A program made the position numbers and the translations under genes. A stretch of 35,235 bases of DNA from an uncultured Planktomarina sp. (GTDB taxonomy: Bacteria > Pseudomonadota > Alphaproteobacteria > Rhodobacterales > Rhodobacteraceae), in assembly GCA_905182325.1 (NCBI GenBank), contig CAJJBD010000046.1, forward strand, positions 1 to 35,235, given 5' to 3'. The notes under the pieces were generated by a model. That model worked only from the letters and a program-made list of their open reading frames with translations. It had not been told where the DNA came from and did not search any database. Below, one piece after another: positions 18,154 to 25,523 of this stretch; within the stretch, counting starts at the first letter, position 1, and the number at the start of each line of letters is the position of its first letter.

Positions 18154-18905
18154 TCACCGGGCCACCTCGTGAACCATTATCAAAATCTTTGCCAAATATT
18201 GTGACAATTTTTGGAATTTGCGTAGGACTGACCGCAGTTAAAGTAGCTCTACAGGGAAATATTACTGTGGCACTTTATCTTTTAATTTTTGCCATGATTC
18301 TAGACGTGATAGACGGAGGTTTGGCCAGAGCGTTACAGAGTGAAAGCAAAATTGGTGCTGAATTAGATACTCTTGCGGATTTCTTTAACTTTGGGATAGC
18401 GACACCACTCATTATCTATTTTACAATTTTTGCAAATTCCTCCGCCTCCAGTTTTGGTTGGATTTCAGTGATGGTTTTTGCAGTTTGTTGTGCGCTTAGA
18501 CTTGCGCGGTTTAACGTAAGCCAAAATGACAAAAAAATAGTCAGTAAAGATTTTAATACAAATGACTTTGTTGGCGTGCCTGCACCAGCTTTGGCGTGTT
18601 TAGGCTTGTCGCCTCTATTTTTCGTGATGATGGGAGTTGATGTGCCTGAACATTACACAATACCAACTATGATATTTTTGGTTATTTGTGGTGCGCTTGC
18701 AGTGGGTACGTTTCCAACAATTTCATTAAAAGATGCTAATTTTCCCACTTCGATGAGCCTGCCCATTATTTTATCTATCTTGGCAATTTTGGCCTGCCTG
18801 ATTGTTTTCCCCTGGGAAACTCTGTTGATAGGCAATGCTGTATATTTGCTTACACTGCCGGTCTTCGCGTTCATTCGCAGATCTACTTTGAAAGTGAAAA
18901 AATAA
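18150..18905 (+). CDS. pssA: CDP-diacylglycerol--serine O-phosphatidyltransferase PssA
   Basis: PssA makes phosphatidylserine from CDP-diacylglycerol and serine in the inner membrane; Psd then decarboxylates it to PE. The 251-residue protein has multiple transmembrane segments and the complete CDP-alcohol phosphatidyltransferase motif: Asp52, Asp55-Gly, Ala59-Arg60, Gly69, Asp73 and Asp77. LPNIVT at the N-terminus is typical of the membrane PssA type. The ATG at 18150 overlaps the PAP2 stop in an ATGA and follows GGAG, so translation is probably coupled. The frame extends to 18123, but that would overlap PAP2 by 31 nt. The pairing with psd in this operon supports serine as the acceptor. Confidence 0.92.
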   Translation: MITGPPREPLSKSLPNIVTIFGICVGLTAVKVALQGNITVALYLLIFAMILDVIDGGLARALQSESKIGAELDTLADFFNFGIATPLIIYFTIFANSSASSFGWISVMVFAVCCALRLARFNVSQNDKKIVSKDFNTNDFVGVPAPALACLGLSPLFFVMMGVDVPEHYTIPTMIFLVICGALAVGTFPTISLKDANFPTSMSLPIILSILAILACLIVFPWETLLIGNAVYLLTLPVFAFIRRSTLKVKK

Positions 18906-18908
18906 TTT

Positions 18909-20558
18909 ATGTCGAGTTTCAAATACTACATTAAATGGCAAGTACGAAGTGTTCATCCTCTCATCCTCATCGTCATTTCAGTCGCAGTTATCTTTGCTCT
19001 CCATAACGTAACATTTTGGACGATTTGGGCTGACGCCTTTAAAGGCGCAGAAATACGTGGGGTAATTTTCGCAGTAGCTTTGCTACTATTATGCTGTGGT
19101 CTTGTATCAATCTTTGCAATGAAACGGATTTTGCAACCATTCATCGCCTTCTTATTCATACTATCGTCTGTAACGTCCTATTATATGGACCAATTAGGCG
19201 TCATAATTGATCGAGAGATGATACAAAATGTAGTCACAACAACGCTTATGGAAGGAAAGCATCTTGTCACTAGGTCTTTTCTAATATGGGTTGGGGTGTC
19301 AGGTATACTCCCATCTATATTAGTGTTTTACTTTAAGATTGATCATCCAAAGTTTTTCTATTCAATTCTACAAAATATAGCTTTTTTTATGCTCTGCCTC
19401 CTGGGAACCATCCTACTGGTTGCAACTGATATCAAAGGTAATTCTTCAGTTTTAAGGTTACGTATTGATTTAAAATCAAGCTTTCAGCCATTGGCCCCAA
19501 TCACTGAGTCGTTTCTTTATTTAGCTATGATCACCAGATCGGCTACTTTAAAATTTCAAGAAATCGGGTCAGATGCAACTCTGATTTCAAACTTTAAAAA
19601 ACAAGAAAAACCTATTTTAACAGTTGTCGTTGTTGGTGAAACGGCGCGTTCACAAAGTTTTAGCCTTGGAAACTACAGCCGCCCTACTAACCCAAAACTA
19701 GCAAATGAAGACATAGTATATTACGATAACGTTTCCAGTTGTGGTACCTCAACAGCGGTATCACTACCCTGCATGTTTTCCAAATTTGAGAGATCAAACT
19801 ACTCTTACGAAAAAGGGACGTCTCAAGAAAACGTCCTAGATGTAATTCAGCGTGCGGGTTATCACGTTGAGTGGATTGATAATAACACTGGTGATAAAGG
19901 CCTGGCAGCGCGCGCCAAATATACTCAAGTCACCTACGCTAATGATACAAAATTTTGTGGTGAAGGTGAGTGTCTCGATGGTATACTAGTCCAAGAAGTA
20001 GCTAAAAGATTACCTGAAATAAAAAATAACACTTTATTGGTTTTGCACCAAATTGGCAGTCACGGTCCCTCATATTATTTACGTTACCCACGGGCACTCG
20101 AAAAATTTAAACCAGCTTGCCAAACATCCAACTTCTTTGACTGTACTAAAGAAGAAATTATTAATGCGTATGACAACTCAATCGCCTATACAGATAAAGT
20201 CACCGCTGATTTGATTGCTTTACTCAAAAAACAGAACCACATAAACACCTCAATGATATACATTTCCGACCATGGCGAATCTTTAGGTGAAAATGGACTA
20301 TATCTGCATGGGACACCATATTTTATGGCACCAAAAGAGCAAACAAAGGTCCCAATGATCGTCTGGTTATCAGATACATACCAGGGCTTAACAGGTATTA
20401 AGCCTGAGTGTTTAAAGGCAAATTCAATGCAGGAATATAGCCACGCGAACCTTTTCCATAGCCTCCTAGGCATGGCTGGGGTCCAAACTGTTGAATATAA
20501 ACCTAGCTTAGATATTTTTAACCCTTGTGGAAATAAAGCTAATGTCAAAGAAGACTAA
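18909..20558 (+). CDS. eptA: Phosphoethanolamine transferase, canonical EptA/MCR-like
   Basis: This is a 549-residue inner-membrane lipid A phosphoethanolamine transferase homologue. About five transmembrane helices (15-175) precede the periplasmic catalytic domain. All key residues of the EptA/MCR family are visible: Glu244 in VVGETARSQSF, the nucleophile Thr280 in SSCGTSTAVSLPCMFS, His385 in GSHGPSYY, Asp454-His455 in SDHGESLGENG and His467 in LHGTP. Cysteine pairs at 278/288, 350/355 and 404/412 match the family's disulfides. It begins 3 nt after pssA and overlaps dgkA by 17 nt. In pathogens such enzymes lower polymyxin binding. In a marine bacterium, envelope charge tuning is the likely role, which is inference. 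Confidence 0.93.
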   Translation: MSSFKYYIKWQVRSVHPLILIVISVAVIFALHNVTFWTIWADAFKGAEIRGVIFAVALLLLCCGLVSIFAMKRILQPFIAFLFILSSVTSYYMDQLGVIIDREMIQNVVTTTLMEGKHLVTRSFLIWVGVSGILPSILVFYFKIDHPKFFYSILQNIAFFMLCLLGTILLVATDIKGNSSVLRLRIDLKSSFQPLAPITESFLYLAMITRSATLKFQEIGSDATLISNFKKQEKPILTVVVVGETARSQSFSLGNYSRPTNPKLANEDIVYYDNVSSCGTSTAVSLPCMFSKFERSNYSYEKGTSQENVLDVIQRAGYHVEWIDNNTGDKGLAARAKYTQVTYANDTKFCGEGECLDGILVQEVAKRLPEIKNNTLLVLHQIGSHGPSYYLRYPRALEKFKPACQTSNFFDCTKEEIINAYDNSIAYTDKVTADLIALLKKQNHINTSMIYISDHGESLGENGLYLHGTPYFMAPKEQTKVPMIVWLSDTYQGLTGIKPECLKANSMQEYSHANLFHSLLGMAGVQTVEYKPSLDIFNPCGNKANVKED

Positions 20559-20931
20559 TCCACCTAAAAAAATCCATGGTGTCGCTCATGTTTTTGCTGC
20601 TGCCGCATATTCGTGGGCAGGGATAAAAAGACTTTGGGGTGAAACGGCTTTTAGACACGAAACTCTAGCTGCCTGCATAATTATTTTTATATTTATACTT
20701 ATTCAGGCAAATATAAGTTTTGTTATCTTAGCAATACTATTAATATTAATAACTTTTTCTGTTGAAGCTCTTAATACTGCCATTGAAGAAATTGCTGATA
20801 TGGTATCTCCAGAATGGTCCCTCCCAGCCAAACATGCGAAAGACTTGGGTTCACTTGCAGTTTTCTGTATGCTCTGCGCAAATGGTATTTTCGCTGCCTT
20901 TGTAATCTTAACTACTTTTAATTGGATATAA
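20542..20931 (+). CDS. dgkA: Diacylglycerol kinase DgkA
   Basis: DgkA phosphorylates diacylglycerol to phosphatidic acid at the inner membrane. The 129-residue protein has three transmembrane helices and the diagnostic EALNTAIE (Glu75, Asn78, Glu82), followed by [12 protein letters not shown]. The start is ATG 20542, which overlaps the eptA stop by 17 nt; a GTG at 20527 is less likely. Diacylglycerol is the by-product when EptA takes phosphoethanolamine from PE, so its place directly after eptA points to by-product recycling. dgkA next to phosphoethanolamine transferase genes is known from other Gram-negatives. Confidence 0.95.
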   Translation: MSKKTNPPKKIHGVAHVFAAAAYSWAGIKRLWGETAFRHETLAACIIIFIFILIQANISFVILAILLILITFSVEALNTAIEEIADMVSPEWSLPAKHAKDLGSLAVFCMLCANGIFAAFVILTTFNWI

Positions 20932-20935
20932 ATTT

Positions 20936-21628
20936 ATGAACATGGTGAAGGTCGTGGCAGTGCCAATGCACCCAGAAGGCCGAAAATTTGTGATTGTTTT
21001 TGCCGTAATTAGTTCAGTATTGTGGCTTGTGTGGCAGCCGCTTTTTTGGCTAGGGATTGTAGCCACCGTGTGGTGTTACTACTTCTTTCGCGACCCAGTC
21101 CGTTCAGTACCTCAGGAGCCTGGACTCCTACTATCACCAGCAGATGGAATTGTTTCCTTAATTACCAAAACCACGCCACCAGCAGAAATGCTGCTGGGCG
21201 ATACTCCATTGACGCGCGTGTCAGTGTTTATGAATGTGTTCAACTGTCACGTAAACAGGGCTCCTGTTTCTGGTAAAGTAATAGCAATTAACTATCACCA
21301 CGGTAAATTCTTAAACGCATCTCTGGATAAAGCCAGTGAACACAACGAGCGAAATGCAATAACAATTGAAGCCACGAACAGTATACGAATTGGCGTAATT
21401 CAAATTGCAGGATTAGTGGCCAGACGTATCGTGTGTTTTACTAAAGCCGAAGGTAAGTTGAACGTTGGAGAGCGGTTTGGCCTGATACGCTTTGGAAGTA
21501 GATTAGATGTATTCCTTCCTGAGGGAGTCGAACCATCGGTTGGGTTGGGGCAAACTGCAGTTGCCGGCGAAACCATCATAGCCCATCTCAACGAAGAGAA
21601 ACCAAAGCGGCTAATTGAAAGAATTTAA
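20936..21628 (+). CDS. psd: Phosphatidylserine decarboxylase, short form
   Basis: Psd decarboxylates phosphatidylserine to PE using a pyruvoyl group made by self-cleavage. The 230-residue protein is the short type: one membrane anchor (about 20-50), [17 protein letters not shown] (66-73), [21 protein letters not shown], and the cleavage motif FGSR with the scissile bond between Gly187 and Ser188. It starts 4 nt after dgkA and closes the operon. In roseobacters I recall psd directly beside pssA. Here eptA and dgkA lie between them, linking PE synthesis to PE use. Confidence 0.95.
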   Translation: MNMVKVVAVPMHPEGRKFVIVFAVISSVLWLVWQPLFWLGIVATVWCYYFFRDPVRSVPQEPGLLLSPADGIVSLITKTTPPAEMLLGDTPLTRVSVFMNVFNCHVNRAPVSGKVIAINYHHGKFLNASLDKASEHNERNAITIEATNSIRIGVIQIAGLVARRIVCFTKAEGKLNVGERFGLIRFGSRLDVFLPEGVEPSVGLGQTAVAGETIIAHLNEEKPKRLIERI

Positions 21629-21693
21629 TTTTTACAAAATGAAGAAATCCAATAATTATCAGCCAGTTTCACAAATAATTTTTATCGTTTTGT

Positions 21694-21699
21694 TATAAT
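21694..21699 (+). promoter_or_regulatory. Possible htpG -10 element
   Basis: A perfect TATAAT lies in the AT-rich gap before htpG, about 130 nt from the start codon. No well-spaced -35 is obvious, and I did not find a clear heat-shock (RpoH) promoter. The 201-nt gap shows nothing else convincing. Confidence 0.25.
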
Positions 21700-21829
21700 T
21701 AAAGGCATCACAGATTTTTTGTTTAAAACTACTTTTTGAGCAAACTGAAAATAATAGCTAAAATTAACACAAAACTCCTTGAATTGCTCAATATCATTGA
21801 TAGGTGAGCATCAACATATGGAGGACACC

Positions 21830-23674
21830 ATGGATAAATTTACCAAGAGCTTTGAGGCTGATACCAGCAAAATCTTAAATATTGTAATTAACTCACTTTA
21901 TTCTGATCGGGACATCTTCCTAAGAGAGTTGCTGTCTAATGCTTCCGACGCTATTCAAAAACGCCGTTTTCAGGGGCAAACTACTCCCAACATACTTAAC
22001 TCTGAAGACGATCAAATTGAAATAATTCTGAATGCAAAGAAAAAATATGTTGAGATCAGAGATACTGGCATAGGCCTCAATGACGACGAATTATCTGAGA
22101 CCTTGGGAACAATTGCAAAGTCAGGAACGGCTGGATTTTTGCAAGAAATTGAAAATAATAAAGATGCAAAAAGTGCGGCTCAAAGTTTAATTGGTAAGTT
22201 TGGTGTTGGGTTTTATTCAGCATTTATGGTCGCTGATACAGTGGAAGTAACAACCCGAAAAGCTGGTACAGATTTAACATATACTTGGGCCAGTGATGGT
22301 CAAACTGGGTATGATATCGGGCAATCAGATATAGTTCACCCAGTAGGGACATGTGTAAAATTGTTCCTCAAAAAAGATGCAAAAGAGTACTGCGAAGGGT
22401 CCCGTATTCGGGGCCTAGTCAGAAAGTATTCAGACCACATTCAGATACCCATCAAGATTAGCGAAAAAGAGGGTGAAGTTGAGCAAGTTAATAGCGCACA
22501 GGCTTTGTGGACAAAGTCTCCCTCAGAAATCTCCAATGAGGAATATAAAGAATTTTATAATTCAAACTTTGGTGTCTTTGACGACCCGTTCATAACCATA
22601 CACAACAAGTCAGAGGGAACTGTTGAGTTCACAAATTTACTGTTCATTCCAACAAACGCGCCCTTTGACCTACATGAACCCGAACGAAAATCAAAAATTA
22701 ATCTATACATAAACCGGGTCTTCATAACAAATGACCTCCAGGAGATTATCCCATCTTGGCTGAGGTTCTTGAAAGGTATTCTGGATACCACAAGCCTAGA
22801 CCTTAACGTGAGTCGTGAAATGGTTCAGAGCAGTCCAATTCTGAAAAAGATTTCCAAGTCGTTAACCAAACGCGTTTTATCAGAGCTTAAGAAAAAGCAG
22901 AAAAAAGATCCTGAAGCTTTTGACGCATTTTGGTCTCAATTTGGAAAGGTGATTAAGGAAGGACTTTACGAAGATTTTGAAAATAGGGACAAAATTGCAG
23001 AGGTGATTAGGGTCTACTCAAACAAAGATGAGAAATTAATTGCTCTGAAAGACTACATTGATAATTTTGCAGATGGACAAGATCAAATCTTCTACTTTAC
23101 TGGCGACACTTTAGCTCAGGCAAAGAGCAGTCCCCACCTTGAAGGTTTTAAGGCAAAGGGTATTGATGTGCTGCTGATGGTAGATCCGATTGATGCATTC
23201 TGGATCTCTCAGATGAATAGCTTCCAGGAAAAGTCATTTGTATCAATTTCTAGGGATAAATATGATATCGATAAGATTGGGAAATCTAAGAAAAAAAGTA
23301 AAAAAAGTGAACCCAAAAACTCTGACGTGTGCATTGCACTCATAAAGGATTGCCTTGACGATAAAGTAGAGAATGCGATTGCCTCCACTACACTTATCGA
23401 CAGCCCAGTTCGTTTGGTTGCTGGCGAAGGGGGACTAGATTTTAACCTTGAACGCATTTTAAAAGCTCAAAACCCTGAATTTGAGACTAGCAAAAAAGTT
23501 CTAGAGGTAAATGTTGGTCATGACTTAATACAGAAATTACCTAAATTAAGTTTAAACCTACAAAAATCTCTGTGTCGGGTTCTATTTGAGCAAGCAAGAA
23601 TTCAAGATGGCGAGATGCCATCAAACACGCAGCAATTTTCGCAAGACATTATTCAGCTTGGGTTGGAACTTTAA
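21830..23674 (+). CDS. htpG: Molecular chaperone HtpG (Hsp90)
   Basis: HtpG is the bacterial Hsp90, an ATP-dependent cytosolic chaperone. The 614-residue protein shows the GHKL ATPase motifs: SDRDIFLRELLSNASDAIQK with the ATP/Mg-binding Asn, IRDTGIGLNDDEL, GTIAKSGT and GKFGVGFYSAFMVAD. The middle-domain SLDLNVSREMVQSS with its gamma-phosphate Arg follows. I use ATG 21830, five bases after a strong GGAGG. The in-frame ATG at 21818 overlaps that Shine-Dalgarno and the still longer extension has no family match. A lysine/serine-rich stretch near residue 485 marks the divergent linker region before the C-terminal dimerisation domain. Confidence 0.97.
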   Translation: MDKFTKSFEADTSKILNIVINSLYSDRDIFLRELLSNASDAIQKRRFQGQTTPNILNSEDDQIEIILNAKKKYVEIRDTGIGLNDDELSETLGTIAKSGTAGFLQEIENNKDAKSAAQSLIGKFGVGFYSAFMVADTVEVTTRKAGTDLTYTWASDGQTGYDIGQSDIVHPVGTCVKLFLKKDAKEYCEGSRIRGLVRKYSDHIQIPIKISEKEGEVEQVNSAQALWTKSPSEISNEEYKEFYNSNFGVFDDPFITIHNKSEGTVEFTNLLFIPTNAPFDLHEPERKSKINLYINRVFITNDLQEIIPSWLRFLKGILDTTSLDLNVSREMVQSSPILKKISKSLTKRVLSELKKKQKKDPEAFDAFWSQFGKVIKEGLYEDFENRDKIAEVIRVYSNKDEKLIALKDYIDNFADGQDQIFYFTGDTLAQAKSSPHLEGFKAKGIDVLLMVDPIDAFWISQMNSFQEKSFVSISRDKYDIDKIGKSKKKSKKSEPKNSDVCIALIKDCLDDKVENAIASTTLIDSPVRLVAGEGGLDFNLERILKAQNPEFETSKKVLEVNVGHDLIQKLPKLSLNLQKSLCRVLFEQARIQDGEMPSNTQQFSQDIIQLGLEL

Positions 23675-23780
23675 CTTAGATGATCCGCATAGGTATAAAA
23701 AGTATCGCATCAGAACACATCTTACCTTACGTTTGTGTAAATTTGGAAATTCTTAGTATGGGATTAAAAATAATAATGGG

Positions 23781-23800
23781 TATTGGGTACGTACCCCATA
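23781..23800. repeat. Palindrome upstream of the ArsC-family gene
   Basis: A perfect 12-bp palindrome, GGGTACGTACCC (23785-23796), extends imperfectly with TAT...ATA on either side to 20 bp. It lies about 25 nt before the start codon of the ArsC/Spx-family gene. Without a T-run it is more like an operator than a terminator. The rest of the 151-nt gap is plain AT-rich sequence. Confidence 0.45.
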
Positions 23801-23825
23801 ATGGTTTTAACTAAGGGGTCACGAT

Positions 23826-24155
23826 ATGATACTTTATGGGATACCAACCTGTGATACATGTAAAAAAGCTCAGAAGGCGCTTAACGACGCAGGCTATGAG
23901 GTCACCTTTCGAGATATACGAGCGGATCCACTTTCTGAAACAGAATGGACTGAATTTCTAACTGAATTCGGATCTGCCCTCGTAAACCAAAAATCAACCA
24001 CCTACCGAGGGTTATCAATGTGGTTACGCGAATCTGAAGCTGACGCCCAATTGCTAGCCCACCCAACACTCATGAAGCGGCCAGTTTTAAAAGTTGGCGA
24101 CAAGATGACACTCGGTTGGGATACAGTTGCCCAAGAAATTTGGCTTAAGCAGTAA
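23826..24155 (+). CDS. ArsC/Spx-family thioredoxin-fold protein
   Basis: This 109-residue protein belongs to the ArsC/Spx/YffB family. It begins MILYGIPTCDTCKKAQKAL with a CxxC pair (Cys9, Cys12). The cis-Pro/Arg region LMKRPVLKVGDKMTLGW is near residues 81-97. True arsenate reductases of the E. coli type have one active Cys and three arginines; the CxxC and short length fit the YffB-like or unclassified branch better. It may be a redox or glutathione-dependent reductase, and no arsenic genes are nearby. The ATG at 23826 follows AAGGGG about nine bases upstream. Confidence 0.85.
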   Translation: MILYGIPTCDTCKKAQKALNDAGYEVTFRDIRADPLSETEWTEFLTEFGSALVNQKSTTYRGLSMWLRESEADAQLLAHPTLMKRPVLKVGDKMTLGWDTVAQEIWLKQ

Positions 24156-24263
24156 TATTTCATAAAAAAGTTGGCGTCAGTCAGCTTGGACCTTTTTGCA
24201 TGTCGGGACACCCTAAAGAGGCCGCCTCCACAGTAAGCCTAAATCTTTCACTCCTAAACCTGC

Positions 24264-24759
24264 CTGTATGCTTCTATCTCAGAGTTTGAGATCGGAGCAT
24301 ACAGAAAGCTATCAAACGATTTGAGTGCAGGTGGTTTGTTCCTACATCTGCAACATAAGAAAAATGTAATCCAACCCTCCAACACTAAAGCCCCAGTATC
24401 CGAGGGGCAGTGCCCGTAATCCGGGGTCCCGCTTCTGCGTCCTGCGGTTCAACCGTAGCGATTTGGCAGAGTAATCCCTGCTCTTGGACCTTGGTACTGC
24501 TGGGTGTACCAGAACAAGGCACTTGCGTTGTGCTTGTGGGTTACGAACATATTTGTACTGCATTGATTTCACTCGGACCAAGGTCCTTGGTTAGGCATCA
24601 AACCCCGTGTAGGGGCACCACAAAATCAATTACTTAGCTGATAGCAAACTGTTTTATCCTTCGCTGGGGAAACAATTTATTGTGGTGTTATCATAGAAGA
24701 AGGGGGGGGTAAAAGTTGCCGCCTATCTTACGTGATATGTCCTTTCCTCACGTTTTTTT
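24264..24759 (+). ncRNA. Candidate structured RNA of unknown family
   Basis: The 627-nt gap after the ArsC-family gene is not typical intergenic DNA. A strong hairpin spans 24264-24304 (CTGTATGCT pairing with AGCATACAG, and ATCTCA with TGAGAT). From about 24380 to 24620 the GC content rises to about 55-60%, with many short perfect stems. Examples are GCCCC 24390-24394 with 24404-24408, GGACCTTGGT 24486-24495 with 24577-24586, and CCCC/GGGG at 24603-24606/24612-24615. A terminator-like hairpin closes it at 24730-24759. Short ORFs exist on both strands but have no ribosome-binding site or protein character. I could not match tmRNA, RNase P, 6S or SRP motifs. The plus strand is favoured only because of the terminator. 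Confidence 0.35.
24730..24759 (+). terminator. Terminator-like hairpin after the structured region
   Basis: ACGTGA (24730-24735) pairs with TCACGT (24748-24753) and is followed by six more T residues. The stem is short and the 12-nt loop is large, so this is a moderate call. No coding gene ends upstream within 570 nt. Confidence 0.5.
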
Positions 24760-24782
24760 AAAAAGGTACAAAGGCTTTGAGT

Positions 24783-25136
24783 TTAAATTTCGAAAAATTT
24801 GAAATACATTTCTAAGAGCACCAAAGAACATCCAATAGAGACGCCTGTTAATAGCATCTGTAGATTGTAAAACATTTTAAACGTATTTGGTTTTACTAAT
24901 AGTGGGGCAACTATCCAATAGCTGCTGGCTAAACAAACCAAGGGGAGCCACCATTCGAATAGAAAGAATGATATGATGAAACTGCTTAAACTTGAAATTG
25001 TACAGAGGAACTCTAACAGAATACGAACAATAGATTTTCTATTTGGATTTGAGTAAAATGTTTTTCTGCGAAAAGACAGTAATGTTAGTCGTCCAATTAT
25101 TCCAGCGATTAACATTACTAAGATCAGATAAATCAT
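24783..25136 (-). CDS. Small integral membrane protein, unknown
   Basis: This 117-residue protein starts at ATG 25136 with AGGAAA eight bases before it. Roughly four hydrophobic segments are visible (about 2-20, 40-62, 64-82 and 90-112). A basic patch, RRKTFYSNPNRK, follows the first segment. No catalytic motif or known family was recognised. It stands alone: the next gene on the same strand ends 387 nt upstream and the candidate RNA region begins just beyond its stop. The AT-rich composition resembles other intergenic and accessory parts of the window. It could be an orphan gene. Confidence 0.6.
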   Translation of the reverse strand: MIYLILVMLIAGIIGRLTLLSFRRKTFYSNPNRKSIVRILLEFLCTISSLSSFIISFFLFEWWLPLVCLASSYWIVAPLLVKPNTFKMFYNLQMLLTGVSIGCSLVLLEMYFKFFEI

Positions 25137-25470
25137 AGTATTATTTCCTGTTCATATTACACAATAAAAAGTGATTTTTTCTATTGTATCAAAATAATTT
25201 GGTGCCGCAAATTTCTTTGATCTGAAGCTGTTCTTAAATTTGAAAAATAGCATGTTGCCACAATATAATTTTAATAACTGGAGAAAGCATTTCGTGTATA
25301 GACACTTTTTTGTTAGCTATGACCGTGATATTTGTTCTTGGATTAGCATCTGAGTGGATCAAAAGTGGCCAATAAGTATAAATTCTTCATAAGAAGTTTT
25401 AACTCTCGTCTTCCTTGTCAAAATCTAAATCACCACATTTAGGACAGCCGTCTGGGTGTTCGAAAACCAA

Positions 25471-25509
25471 GCCTTCTGAAGGAGGGCATTTGCTGTTTCT
25501 TCAGAAGGC
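25471..25509 (-). terminator. Hairpin after the flavoprotein gene
   Basis: A perfect ten-pair inverted repeat, GCCTTCTGAA (25471-25480) and TTCAGAAGGC (25500-25509), with a 19-nt loop lies 15 nt after the flavoprotein stop on the minus strand. On that strand it is followed by a T-rich but interrupted stretch (TTGGTTTTC). It is a plausible terminator for the flavoprotein operon. The rest of the 25137-25523 gap has no convincing gene, only tiny open frames. Confidence 0.5.
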
Positions 25510-25523
25510 CTAATACGAAGTGA

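Noticed and set aside
24702-24709. Run of eight G residues as a phase-variable tract
   Set aside because: It is not inside or directly upstream of a recognisable gene on the relevant strand, so slippage would have no clear effect.
24264-24759. tmRNA, RNase P RNA, 6S RNA or SRP RNA as identity of the structured region
   Set aside because: I looked on both strands for the tmRNA tag and GATTCGAC-type start, the RNase P GAAAGTCC and ACAGAAA blocks, the SRP GGAAGCAGCC-type tetraloop and a 6S-like single long hairpin. None was present.
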